NCBI RefSeq assembly: GCF_002946355.1
Contig: NZ_PKOZ01000002.1
Location: forward strand, 310,001-374,000
Direction: 5' to 3'
Source: Pradoshia eiseniae
GTDB taxonomy: Bacteria > Bacillota > Bacilli > Bacillales > Pradoshiaceae
Length of the DNA stretch: 64,000 nt
Below are positions 27,428 through 35,740 of this stretch, one piece after another. Positions within the stretch are counted from its first letter, which is position 1. Each line of letters begins with the position of its first letter. The notes below the pieces were generated by a model, which saw only the letters and a list, made by a program, of their open reading frames with translations, was not told the DNA's origin and ran no database searches. Both the position numbers and the translations under genes were made by a program.

Positions 27428-28582
27428 GTGAAAGTACCTAAAATAGATAGCAAAGCATTAGATAATATCCTTGATAATATGCTAGAAACGGTGAACTATA
27501 GTAAATCGGAAATCTATGAGATTGGCGAACGATGCCAGCAGGATTTCGATCAAATTATATCAGAGCTTGAGACTGTGAAGTCAATGGTGTTAAAGGTAAT
27601 CGCTGATGGAGATGAATTAGAGCGAAAGGCCCGGGAATCAAGAAAACGGCTGAGCTTTGTTTCCTCCCGCTTCAAGGAGTTTACGGAAGAACAGGTACGC
27701 GATGCCTATGAGAAGGCGCATATGCTTCAGGTTGACTTAACGATGAACAGGGAGCTTGAGAAGCAGCTGCGCAAACGCCGTGATGATCTGGAGAGACGAC
27801 TAGTTGGCCTACAGGAAACGATTGACCGGGCCGATAATCTCGTATCAAAAATCTCGGTTATATTGCAGTATTTAAATAGCGATTTGCGAGAGATGTCTGA
27901 TGTACTTGATATGTATAAGCAGAAGCAGGATTTTGGGTTTAAGATTATTGAAGCGCAAGAGGCTGAAAGGAAGAAGCTTTCGCGTGAGATCCATGATGGT
28001 CCTGCCCAAATGCTTGCGAATGTCATGGTTCGCTCCGACTTGACCGAACGAATATTCAGGGAACGCGGTCCAGAAGAAGCATTGCTTGAGATTCGCTCCT
28101 TGAAGCAGATGGTCAGAAGTGCCCTTTCAGAAGTGCGGCGCATCATATATGACCTGCGTCCAATGGCGCTGGATGATCTTGGCCTTGTTCCGACATTGCG
28201 GAAATATTTGCAGACAATTGGCGAGTACAATCCCCAGATTGAATTTAAGTTCCAGGTATACGGACAAGAAAGGCGGCTTGAGAGCAATTATGAGGTGGCT
28301 CTGTTTCGTTTAGCGCAGGAGGCTGTCCAAAATGCCATCAAGCATGCAGATGCAAGTGTAATCGTCGTTAGACTGGAGCTGTTGAATGATAAAGGGACAT
28401 TAACCGTACGTGACAATGGGAAAGGCTTTGATCCGCAGAAACAGTCTGATGGTTCATTTGGAATTATGGGTATGAATGAGCGAGTTGATACACTTGAAGG
28501 AGAGTTAACAATCCAGTCGAGTATTGATGGAGGGACGCTCGTGTATATTCATATTCCGCTAAAGTCCTCCTCTAAAGTGTAA
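27428..28582 (+). CDS. degS: Sensor histidine kinase DegS
   Basis: 384 aa from a GTG, 8 nt after AGGAGGT. Cytoplasmic: a long coiled-coil sensor region (about 20-175) and no membrane helix. The HisKA_3 motif S-R-E-I-H-D-G-P-A-Q-M places the phosphorylated residue at His189, as in B. subtilis. HATPase_c has Q-E-A-V-Q-N-A-I-K-H-A, D-N-G-K-G-F and G-S-F-G-I-M-G-M-N-E-R. It phosphorylates DegU to control exoenzymes, motility and competence. The reading frame looks intact although its partner degU is broken. Confidence 0.95.
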   Translation: MKVPKIDSKALDNILDNMLETVNYSKSEIYEIGERCQQDFDQIISELETVKSMVLKVIADGDELERKARESRKRLSFVSSRFKEFTEEQVRDAYEKAHMLQVDLTMNRELEKQLRKRRDDLERRLVGLQETIDRADNLVSKISVILQYLNSDLREMSDVLDMYKQKQDFGFKIIEAQEAERKKLSREIHDGPAQMLANVMVRSDLTERIFRERGPEEALLEIRSLKQMVRSALSEVRRIIYDLRPMALDDLGLVPTLRKYLQTIGEYNPQIEFKFQVYGQERRLESNYEVALFRLAQEAVQNAIKHADASVIVVRLELLNDKGTLTVRDNGKGFDPQKQSDGSFGIMGMNERVDTLEGELTIQSSIDGGTLVYIHIPLKSSSKV

Positions 28583-28627
28583 ATCCATGTTGAAAATAGT
28601 TATCTAGTTATATTTTTTGGTAAATGT

Positions 28628-28657
28628 TTGTAGTTTGTGAAAAAACAGGAATATAAT
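28628..28657 (+). promoter_or_regulatory. Candidate sigma-A promoter for degU
   Basis: TTGTAG, 18 nt, TATAAT between degS and degU. A separate degU promoter is known in B. subtilis. Confidence 0.5.
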
Positions 28658-28697
28658 AGTAGTAGAGAAAATGCACGAGAAATGGAGGAGACAAAAA

Positions 28698-29298
28698 ATG
28701 ACAACAACAATTGCAATTATAGACGATCATCAGCTTTTTCGTGAAGGTGTAAAGCGTATTCTTGATTTTGAATCGTCCTTTAAAGTAGTAGCTGAAGGAG
28801 ATGATGGCCCGGATGCACTCTCCATTGTCGATACATATCACCCAGACGTCGTCATCATGGATATCAATATGCCGACGATGAATGGGGTTGAAGCAACCTC
28901 TCAGCTTCTTGAGCGATACCCGGATTCTCGCGTCATCATGTTATCGATTCACGATGATGAGAACTATGTGACGCATGCCTTGAAAACTGGTGCTCTTGGA
29001 TACTTACTGAAGGAAATGGATGCCGACGCACTAATTGAAGCCGTTAAGGTCGTCGCAGCCGGCGGGTCTTATCTGCATCCGAAAGTGACGCATAATCTAG
29101 TGAGAGATTATCGCCGTTTGGCGACAGATGAAGCGGCTGGCGGATGGTAAGAGTAACCGCGGTATTGGGGAAACGCTCTTTATAAGCGAGAAGACGGTTA
29201 AGAACCATGTGAGCAATATCCTGCAAAAAATGAATGTGAATGACCGTACCCAAGCAGTGGTTTATGCCATCAAAAATGGTTGGGTTGAGGTGCGATAA
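28698..29298 (+). pseudogene. degU: Response regulator DegU, split by an out-of-frame internal deletion
   Basis: ATG at 28698 follows GGAGGAG. Residues 1-145 are a normal receiver plus linker: D9-D10, phospho-acceptor Asp55 (V-I-M-D-I-N-M-P) and Lys105 in L-L-K-E-M. The frame then stops at 29148-29150 (150 aa in all). A second frame from about 29134 to the stop at 29296 encodes the rest of the LuxR-type domain, beginning [11 protein letters not shown] and containing [12 protein letters not shown]. subtilis DegU is 229 aa. About 30 codons, including the L-T-R-R-E-C-E-V-L-Q helix, are missing and the frame is shifted. The product could be phosphorylated but not bind DNA. A sequencing or assembly error cannot be excluded. 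Confidence 0.9.
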
Positions 29299-29303
29299 GA
29301 TGA

Positions 29304-29332
29304 GCGTCTGTCCTTAAGGCAGGCGTTTTTTT
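29304..29332 (+). terminator. Terminator after degU
   Basis: GCGTCTGTCC-TTAA-GGCAGGCG imperfect stem with a T-run. Confidence 0.65.
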
Positions 29333-29398
29333 CTATACAAATGGGCTGATTTTTGGTACATTCCCTTATGGAAGATACTCAAAAAGGCGGGGATGGAA

Positions 29399-29917
29399 AT
29401 GGAGCCCAACTTGACGATTAGAGAGGCTTTTATCGAGGATTTACCAAGGATTGTGGACATCTACAATTCAACTATTGAGGGTAGAATGGTCACGGCTGAT
29501 TTGGAACCAGTTACGGTGGAAAGCCGAATTGATTGGTTTCATGAGCACAATTCAGGCACGCGCCCCCTATGGGTGATGACAGAAAGGGAGAACATCATCG
29601 GCTGGCTTAGTTTTCAAAACTTTTATGGTCGGCCTGCGTACAATGCGACAGCTGAGGTCAGCATTTATATAGATGCTTCCTACCGAAAGCGTGGTATTGG
29701 AAAAGTCTTTCTTGAGGAAGCGATTCGTCGGGCGCCGAATTATGGAATCCATACACTTCTTGGGTTTATCTTTGGCCATAATGAGCCAAGTATTCGCCTG
29801 TTCAAGCGATACGGATTTGAGACATGGGCTCATTTGCCCAACGTCGCTGAACTTGACGGGGTCGAGCGTGATTTAGTTATTTTAGGGAAACGCGTGAGCG
29901 AAAAGCATAATAGTTAA
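29399..29917 (+). CDS. GNAT N-acetyltransferase, phosphinothricin acetyltransferase-like
   Basis: 172 aa from the second ATG, chosen because GGCGGGG abuts the first one and is well spaced from the second. GNAT signs: N-L-T-I-R-E-A near the start, I-V-D-I-Y-N-S-T and the acetyl-CoA loop Y-R-K-R-G-I-G-K. F-I-F-G-H-N-E-P-S-I-R-L-F and Y-G-F-E-x-W match the phosphinothricin/methionine-sulfoximine subgroup. Likely acetylates an amino-acid-like compound. It is an insertion in the degU-degV interval relative to B. subtilis. Confidence 0.85.
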   Translation: MEPNLTIREAFIEDLPRIVDIYNSTIEGRMVTADLEPVTVESRIDWFHEHNSGTRPLWVMTERENIIGWLSFQNFYGRPAYNATAEVSIYIDASYRKRGIGKVFLEEAIRRAPNYGIHTLLGFIFGHNEPSIRLFKRYGFETWAHLPNVAELDGVERDLVILGKRVSEKHNS

Positions 29918-30018
29918 ATTTTTGTCATTTTGAACATTATAATGCAAACGGAGTGATAATCATATAAAATGGAGAATATAAATAAGGTAAATACCAAAAA
30001 TAAGGAAGGTTTTCAATA

Positions 30019-30861
30019 ATGAGGACTGCAGTAGTAACGGATAGTACAGCGTACATACCGGAAGACTTACGTAATCGTTTTAATATACATATCGTACCCC
30101 TAAATGTTGTATTCGGTGAAGAAGCCTATCGAGAAGAGCTCGAACTGACGGCTTCTGATTTTTATGAGATGGTTCGCCGCTATGGCCAACTTCCCACTAC
30201 CTCCCAGCCGCCAATTGGTCAATTCGTTGAGTTGTATGAGCAATTATCTAAAGAATACGATGCGGTAATCAGCATTCATTTATCCAGCGGAATCAGCGGT
30301 ACTTTCCAAGGCGCCGTCGCAGCCGGGAATATGGTTGAAGGCATTGATGTACATGCCTTTGATTCAGAAGTTAGCTGTATGGTACAAGGCTTCTATGTCC
30401 TAGAAGCCGCCAAAATGGCTCAGGAAGGACATGAGCCTGGTGAGATCATGGCTCGCTTAGAAGAGCTGCGTGAGAAGTCCGATGCATACTTTATCGTCGA
30501 TGACTTGCAGAATTTACAGCGCGGGGGCCGTTTAAACGGGGCATCCGCTCTGATTGGCAGTCTCTTGCAGGTGAAACCAATTCTTCATTTCGAGAATAAA
30601 GTCATCGTACCTTTCGAAAAAATCCGCACGAAGAAAAAAGCACTTAAGCGTGTCATTGAATTATTCGAAGAGGAATATCAAAAAGGTGAACCGCTTCAGG
30701 CTGTCATCATTCATGGTAATGCCGAAGAAGAAGCTCTGGAGCTGAAAGCAGAGCTGGAGCAATCCTATCCAAATGCTGAATTCATCGTCAGTTATTTCGG
30801 TGCTGTTATTGGCACCCACCTAGGCGAGGGAGCTATGGGTCTCGGCTGGACAATTCGTTAA
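30019..30861 (+). CDS. DegV family fatty-acid-binding protein
   Basis: 280 aa. V-T-D-S-T-A-Y at the start, T-T-S-Q-P-P near residue 60, S-S-G-I-S-G-T-F-Q and the R-G-G-R-L-N-G loop of the DegV/FakB fold. Relatives carry a fatty acid for phosphorylation by a fatty acid kinase. B. subtilis has yviA (degV) in this place, between degU and comFA. AAGGAAGG lies before the ATG. Confidence 0.9.
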   Translation: MRTAVVTDSTAYIPEDLRNRFNIHIVPLNVVFGEEAYREELELTASDFYEMVRRYGQLPTTSQPPIGQFVELYEQLSKEYDAVISIHLSSGISGTFQGAVAAGNMVEGIDVHAFDSEVSCMVQGFYVLEAAKMAQEGHEPGEIMARLEELREKSDAYFIVDDLQNLQRGGRLNGASALIGSLLQVKPILHFENKVIVPFEKIRTKKKALKRVIELFEEEYQKGEPLQAVIIHGNAEEEALELKAELEQSYPNAEFIVSYFGAVIGTHLGEGAMGLGWTIR

Positions 30862-30887
30862 TACTCAACAATACTCAACACACACCA

Positions 30888-30922
30888 AAGGGCCAGCTAT
30901 CAAAAGCTTGGCCCTTATTTTA
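30888..30922 (+). terminator. Terminator between degV and comFA
   Basis: AAGGGCC...GGCCCTT with inner GCT/AGC pairing, then TTATTTT. It lies only 20 nt before the comFA start, so the comFA promoter must be very close or read through it. Confidence 0.75.
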
Positions 30923-30943
30923 TCGAAAAGGAGGCCAAATCTA

Positions 30944-32296
30944 TTGGTCTATACTCCCCTTCATTCCCTCCTCTCTGGAAGAGAGCTTCTCCTTCAAGAA
31001 ATACCCTCTGAATTTCATGATTCCCTTCAATCACCGGATATTTATACGATGAAAGCTATTGAGCAAAACGCATGTCGGCGCTGCGGCAATAGCGACCCGC
31101 GGCTGTTAGCCCGCTTTCCCCATCAGGCATGCGGGACAGACTGCCTTTATTGCCGGAAATGCATCATGATGGGACGGGTATCTGCCTGCAGTACCCTGTA
31201 TGGGTGGGGCGGTTCACCTGTTGAATGGGATTCTGCTGAAGCGAAGCTGAGCTGGGATGGAGTTCTTTCCCCTTCTCAAGCAGAGGCGTCTAAAGCTATT
31301 GTCCAGGCTGTTCAGGAGAAGGCTGAGCTGCTCGTCTGGGCGGTGTGCGGAGCTGGAAAGACAGAGATGGTCTTTGCCGGGATTGAGGAAGCACTTAAGG
31401 ATGGCAAGCGGGTCTGTATTGCGGCGCCCCGCACGGATGTCATCTTAGAGCTTGAGCCGCGGCTGAAGGCTGTGTTCCCCCATATACCGGTCATCGCCCT
31501 CCACGGCCAAAGTACGGAGAAGCATGCCTTTGCCCCTTTAGTGCTCTCCACGGTCCATCAGCTCCTCCGTTATGCCAATGCCTTTGACCTCATGATTATT
31601 GATGAAGTCGATGCTTTTCCATTCTCCTTCGATTCTAGCCTGCAATTTGCCGCACAGAAAGCAGGTAAGAAAGATAGCACGCGCATTTATTTGACTGCAA
31701 CCCCTTCTGCTGATTATCAAAGACGATTCAGGAAGGGAGAGCTCCGCGGGGTTATTCTCCCGGCAAGGTTTCACCGAAAGCCCATTCCGATGCCGGAGAT
31801 TCGCTGGGGAGGGAACTGGCAGAAGAGCATACAGAAAAAACAGATTCCCTCCCCCTTGTTAAGCTGGCTCACGGCCATTATCAAAAAGCAGGAGCCGTTC
31901 TTCATTTTCTTCCCCCACATCGACCTCATGAAAGAAGCTCTTCCCTTATTCCGCGGACTTTCTCTCTCGATTGATTCCGTCCATGCTGACGACCCCGCGC
32001 GGCGCGAGAAGGTGATGAAGCTCCGCGGCGGAGAGCTCCAAGGTTTGTTGACAACGACCATCCTGGAAAGAGGCGTGACAATTCCGAAATTAAATGTAGC
32101 AGTGATTGGTGCAGAGAATGATTTATTTACAGAGGCGGCCTTAGTCCAGATTGCCGGAAGGGTCGGCCGGGCGAAGGAACATCCAGCAGGTGAGGCCATC
32201 TTCTTTCATTACGGCAAAACAGAGGAGATGAAGGCTGCGGTCAAGCAAATCATGCGCATGAATGAGGAAGCCAGGAAAAGGGGGCTGCTTGATTAA
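30944..32296 (+). CDS. comFA: DNA uptake ATPase/translocase ComFA
   Basis: 450 aa from a TTG, 9 nt after AAAAGGAGG; an upstream in-frame TTG at 30908 lies inside the terminator. A four-cysteine zinc module comes first (C-R-R-C-G-N-S ... C-L-Y-C-R-K-C). Then a DEAD-like helicase core: Walker A G-A-G-K-T-E-M, Walker B I-I-D-E-V-D, motif III L-T-A-T-P and motif VI Q-I-A-G-R-V-G-R. It helps pull single-stranded DNA into the cell during transformation. The stop overlaps comFC by one base (TAATG); comFB is missing between them. Confidence 0.93.
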   Translation: MVYTPLHSLLSGRELLLQEIPSEFHDSLQSPDIYTMKAIEQNACRRCGNSDPRLLARFPHQACGTDCLYCRKCIMMGRVSACSTLYGWGGSPVEWDSAEAKLSWDGVLSPSQAEASKAIVQAVQEKAELLVWAVCGAGKTEMVFAGIEEALKDGKRVCIAAPRTDVILELEPRLKAVFPHIPVIALHGQSTEKHAFAPLVLSTVHQLLRYANAFDLMIIDEVDAFPFSFDSSLQFAAQKAGKKDSTRIYLTATPSADYQRRFRKGELRGVILPARFHRKPIPMPEIRWGGNWQKSIQKKQIPSPLLSWLTAIIKKQEPFFIFFPHIDLMKEALPLFRGLSLSIDSVHADDPARREKVMKLRGGELQGLLTTTILERGVTIPKLNVAVIGAENDLFTEAALVQIAGRVGRAKEHPAGEAIFFHYGKTEEMKAAVKQIMRMNEEARKRGLLD

Positions 32297-32985
32297 TGTT
32301 TTTTCAAAAAGAGCTTTGCTTATATTGCCATATGCCGTTTGAGGAACAGACAGGGTGGGCCGGATTGCTGTTTCTGACAGAGCCTGATTTGCTTTGTGAA
32401 GGATGCAGGAGCGGGCTAGCGCCTATCCATGGCAATCGGTGTGATCGATGCAGCCGTCCTATGCATGAACAGGGGAGGTGCCAGGATTGTATAAGATGGG
32501 AGGAAACGCCTTCGATCGGCGGCGCTCTTGATAAGAATATTTCCCTGTACACCTATAATTCGTTCATGAAGGAATACATCGCCAGATTCAAATATCGGGG
32601 AGATTATGAACTAGCCCGCCTATTTGGAGAAGAGATAAGAAAGGCTGCACCGAAGGCAGATATGATTCTGCCGGTACCCTTAAGTGAGGAGCGCATGCGT
32701 GAGCGCGGATTCAATCAGGCTCGGGCGCTTGGAGAGATGGCTGGTTTGAAGATGCAGGAGGGACTGGTGCGGATGCACAGTGAGAAGCAGGCGAAAATGA
32801 CGAGGCGGGAGCGAATAGAGAGGCGTCAAGTATTTGAGATACATCCCGATGCGCCTGTATTCAGAGGTAAGACGATTTTACTGATTGATGATATCTACAC
32901 GACGGGAACGACGCTCCGTCAGGCGGGAATCCTTCTAAAAGAGGCAGGAGCAAGGCGGGTGCTTTCCGTGACGATTGCACGCTAG
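32296..32985 (+). CDS. comFC: Competence protein ComFC (phosphoribosyltransferase-like)
   Basis: 229 aa. N-terminal zinc ribbons C-L-Y-C, C-E-G-C, C-D-R-C and C-Q-D-C, then a type I phosphoribosyltransferase domain with L-I-D-D-I-Y-T-T-G-T-T-L. Needed for transformation together with ComFA. The start codon overlaps the comFA stop, so translation is coupled. Confidence 0.93.
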   Translation: MFFQKELCLYCHMPFEEQTGWAGLLFLTEPDLLCEGCRSGLAPIHGNRCDRCSRPMHEQGRCQDCIRWEETPSIGGALDKNISLYTYNSFMKEYIARFKYRGDYELARLFGEEIRKAAPKADMILPVPLSEERMRERGFNQARALGEMAGLKMQEGLVRMHSEKQAKMTRRERIERRQVFEIHPDAPVFRGKTILLIDDIYTTGTTLRQAGILLKEAGARRVLSVTIAR

Positions 32986-33172
32986 CTTCATAATTTTCGA
33001 GATTAAGATGATGAATGAAGCGGAAATCACTAATGAGAAGGGGCAGGCATTGCAGAAAAGGGCTACACCTCCCAGTTCATGAAAACCGAGCGGTTGCGTG
33101 TCATGCATAAGGTAAAGGTCTGGATTGCTTGGAGCGCCTGAAGAGGTATGCGATAATTTATCAAATGGAAAG

Positions 33173-33199
33173 TTAAGAAAAGTTTTGCCCTGCCGATAA
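33173..33199 (+). promoter_or_regulatory. Sigma-D promoter of flgM
   Basis: TTAA, 15 nt, GCCGATAA, 67 nt before the flgM start. Seven of eight -10 bases match GCCGATAT. Confidence 0.75.
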
Positions 33200-33266
33200 T
33201 AAAGAGGAGTTGGCAAACGAATCTATCATTAGAGCCCAAAATGATAGGAAAGTGAGGGAATCAATG

Positions 33267-33527
33267 ATGAGGATTAATCAAATTAGCCAATATGGAATCC
33301 AGCAATATCAAAAGAGTATAAATAAGCCTGATGAAGGCATGAAGGCTACGCAAACCGATAAGGTGGAAATCTCTAAGCAGGCGATGGAGCTTCAAAGCAG
33401 TCCGGCTGCCCAGGCAGAGCGCCAAGCGAGAATAGATGAAATCAAGATTCAAATTGAAAATGGCACCTATCAAGTCAATACAAAAGCAACAGCAGAAAGC
33501 CTGCTGAACTTCTATTCAAAAAAATAA
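33267..33527 (+). CDS. flgM: Anti-sigma-D factor FlgM
   Basis: 86 aa (87 from the preceding ATG). Starts M-R-I-N-Q-I; has D-K-V-E-I-S-K-Q-A in the middle and an R-x-x-K-I-x-E-I-K-I-Q-I-E-N-G-T-Y segment followed by L-L-N-F-Y near the end: the C-terminal part that holds sigma-D. It keeps late flagellar genes silent until the hook is complete. A sigma-D promoter lies upstream and a terminator directly downstream, so here it is separated from flgN. Confidence 0.92.
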   Translation: MRINQISQYGIQQYQKSINKPDEGMKATQTDKVEISKQAMELQSSPAAQAERQARIDEIKIQIENGTYQVNTKATAESLLNFYSKK

Positions 33528-33538
33528 ATGCGTGAATT

Positions 33539-33570
33539 GCCAGTATGAGGCTGATACTGGCTTTTCTCTT
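33539..33570 (+). terminator. Terminator between flgM and flgN
   Basis: GCCAGTAT...ATACTGGC perfect 8-bp stem, 7-nt loop, then TTTTCTCTTT. Confidence 0.85.
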
Positions 33571-33668
33571 TCCCCCGCCAGTGGTTAACTGCCACGAATA
33601 ATCTGATTGAACAATAATCAATATTGGGGGGAAGGGCTGATGGGTATGTAGATGAGAGGATGAAAAAG

Positions 33669-34145
33669 ATGACGGTTCAGCTGATTATGGAGAAGATGGA
33701 TGGGCTAACAAAAGTGCATATGGATTTGCTCAAGCTGTCTAAGGAGAAAGCGGAGGCCATCAAGCAATCAAATCTCAAGCCATTTGCCGTAATAGTCGCC
33801 AAGGAACAGAAGCTTATTCAGCTGATTGACGGCTTGGAGGAGGAGCGTGGCGAGCTCGTGCGAACATATCTAGGCGGCAGTGAAGGGACATTGGCCGATT
33901 GTCTCGAAAAGGCATCCAGCTATGAACGGGGGATGCTTTCTGAATACGGGAAACGCCTGCTTGGCCTAGTCGAAGAGTTACGGGGGCAAAATGAGCTGAA
34001 TCGGCAGCTGATCCAGCAATCGCTTCAATTCATTAACATGAACATGGCTCTCCTCTTGCCTGAAGAGGACACCTATACATATGAACGGCCAGAGCAGGCT
34101 GGGGAGTCCAGGCAAAGCCGTTCCCTATTTGACTCAAAGGCTTAA
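33669..34145 (+). CDS. flgN: Flagellar chaperone FlgN
   Basis: 158 aa, mostly alpha-helical, with L-L-K-L-S-K-E-K and K-E-Q-K-L-I-Q-L-I motifs of the FlgN family. It escorts the hook-filament junction proteins FlgK and FlgL, which lie right after it. ATG at 33669 was chosen because GAGAGG lies 9 nt upstream; earlier in-frame ATG/TTG codons crowd the ribosome site. Confidence 0.88.
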   Translation: MTVQLIMEKMDGLTKVHMDLLKLSKEKAEAIKQSNLKPFAVIVAKEQKLIQLIDGLEEERGELVRTYLGGSEGTLADCLEKASSYERGMLSEYGKRLLGLVEELRGQNELNRQLIQQSLQFINMNMALLLPEEDTYTYERPEQAGESRQSRSLFDSKA

Positions 34146-34166
34146 CGAAGAAACGGAGGAGTCATG

Positions 34167-35729
34167 ATGACGTCAACATTCCATGGGTTAGAAACGGCCA
34201 AACGAGGCCTTGTCGCTCAGCAAACCGCATTGTCTGTCGTGGGACATAATATCGCCAATGCGAACACACTCGGATACAGCCGCCAGCGTGTGAACCAGAC
34301 AGCCGGTGCCGCGTACCCGAGTCCTGGCTTGAACCGCGCGCAAATGGCCGGCCAGCTTGGCACGGGTGTGCAAGCTGAGTCCATCCAGCGCATTCGCGAT
34401 CATTTTCTCGACGCCCAATATCGTAATGAAAGCTCGAAGCTCGGCTATTATGGCACGGCTCATAATGTGATGACAGAGATTGAGGGTGTCATGAATGAAC
34501 TGGATGATACGGGGCTGGCCAATTCGATTGACACGTTCTGGCAATCATTGCAAGACCTTGCCGCAAACTCCGTTAATGCAGGAGCCAAGGCCATTGTCCG
34601 TGAGCGGGGCATTGCCTTGGCGGGAACATTTAATTATTTGAGTGAGTCCCTGCAGATGGTGCGGAGCAATCTCGAGAGTGAGCTTCAGGTGACGGTAAAG
34701 GAAATCAATGGTCTGCTTGAGGGAATTGACAATCTGAATAAGCAGATTGACCTTGTCGAACCAAATGGCGCTTTGCCGAATGACCTATATGACGCACGTG
34801 ATAACCTCATTGATGAATTGTCAGGAAAGTTATCTATCAAGGTGGAGTATGTCAGCAATGGGGGAAATGCCAGTGCACAGGCCGCGGGCACCGCTGTGAT
34901 TCACTTTTTGAACGGAACCGAATCCACAACCACGCTTGTAGACAAGGCTGGCTATAGTGTCATTTCTGTCACGCAAGCTGGCGATGATTCGGCTGTTGAT
35001 ACCGTGATAATTGGCGACTCGGCCATTGCGGCGAGTGATTTTGTATCAAAGGGTAAGCTCCTCGCCATGATGGAGGGCTATGGATACATGGATGCGGACG
35101 GGAATGTGAAGGGTGAAGTGACTGACATGATGCAGGAGCTTGACCAAATGGCCTTCATCTTTGCGACGGAATTCAATAAGGTACATAAGGCAGGCTTAAG
35201 CGTGAATGAAATCAGCTATGGGAATACGGATACACTCTTCTTCTCCGAGGAAGACGGGGGTTCAGAGCCCGCTGATGCTAAAGGCTTCGCTGGGCGAATT
35301 CAGGTTGCGGATGCAATCATAGATAGTATAGATAATCTGGCAACAGCTACGACATCAAGCCCCATTAAAGGGGATGGAGCGAATGTACTCAATCTTGCCA
35401 ATGTCATCTATGCCGAATTCAATTACAAGGATGCGGGCGGGAATGATTCCCCGACAGTGGAAAAATCCAGCCTTATTGGGTATTTGCAAAAGGTCATTGG
35501 AGAAATGGGCGGGAAAACGCAAACGGCGGATCGCCTTTCAAGCAATAGTGAGACCTTGCTGCAATCAGTTCTCGACAAACGCTCATCCGTTAGCGGGGTA
35601 TCGCTCGATGAGGAAATGACGAATCTCGTCCAATTCCAGCAGGCGTATAATGCTTCCGCAAGGATGGTTACGCTCCTGGACGAATGCTTAGATCGAATCA
35701 TTAACGGCCTAGGATTAGGCGGCAGGTAG
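34167..35729 (+). CDS. flgK: Flagellar hook-associated protein 1, FlgK
   Basis: 520 aa. The N-terminal rod-type motif T-A-K-R-G-L...A-L-S-V-V-G-H-N-I-A-N-A-N-T-L-G-Y-S-R-Q and the C-terminal F-Q-Q-A-Y-N-A-S-A-R-M are hallmarks. First junction protein between hook and filament. The second of two adjacent ATG codons has the better spacing to GGAGG. It ends 11 nt before flgL. Confidence 0.95.
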   Translation: MTSTFHGLETAKRGLVAQQTALSVVGHNIANANTLGYSRQRVNQTAGAAYPSPGLNRAQMAGQLGTGVQAESIQRIRDHFLDAQYRNESSKLGYYGTAHNVMTEIEGVMNELDDTGLANSIDTFWQSLQDLAANSVNAGAKAIVRERGIALAGTFNYLSESLQMVRSNLESELQVTVKEINGLLEGIDNLNKQIDLVEPNGALPNDLYDARDNLIDELSGKLSIKVEYVSNGGNASAQAAGTAVIHFLNGTESTTTLVDKAGYSVISVTQAGDDSAVDTVIIGDSAIAASDFVSKGKLLAMMEGYGYMDADGNVKGEVTDMMQELDQMAFIFATEFNKVHKAGLSVNEISYGNTDTLFFSEEDGGSEPADAKGFAGRIQVADAIIDSIDNLATATTSSPIKGDGANVLNLANVIYAEFNYKDAGGNDSPTVEKSSLIGYLQKVIGEMGGKTQTADRLSSNSETLLQSVLDKRSSVSGVSLDEEMTNLVQFQQAYNASARMVTLLDECLDRIINGLGLGGR

Positions 35730-35740
35730 GTGAATAGAAG

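Noticed and set aside
30862-30943. ComK box for comFA
   Set aside because: No clear AAAA-N5-TTTT pair in the short gap; the region is taken up by a terminator hairpin and the ribosome site.
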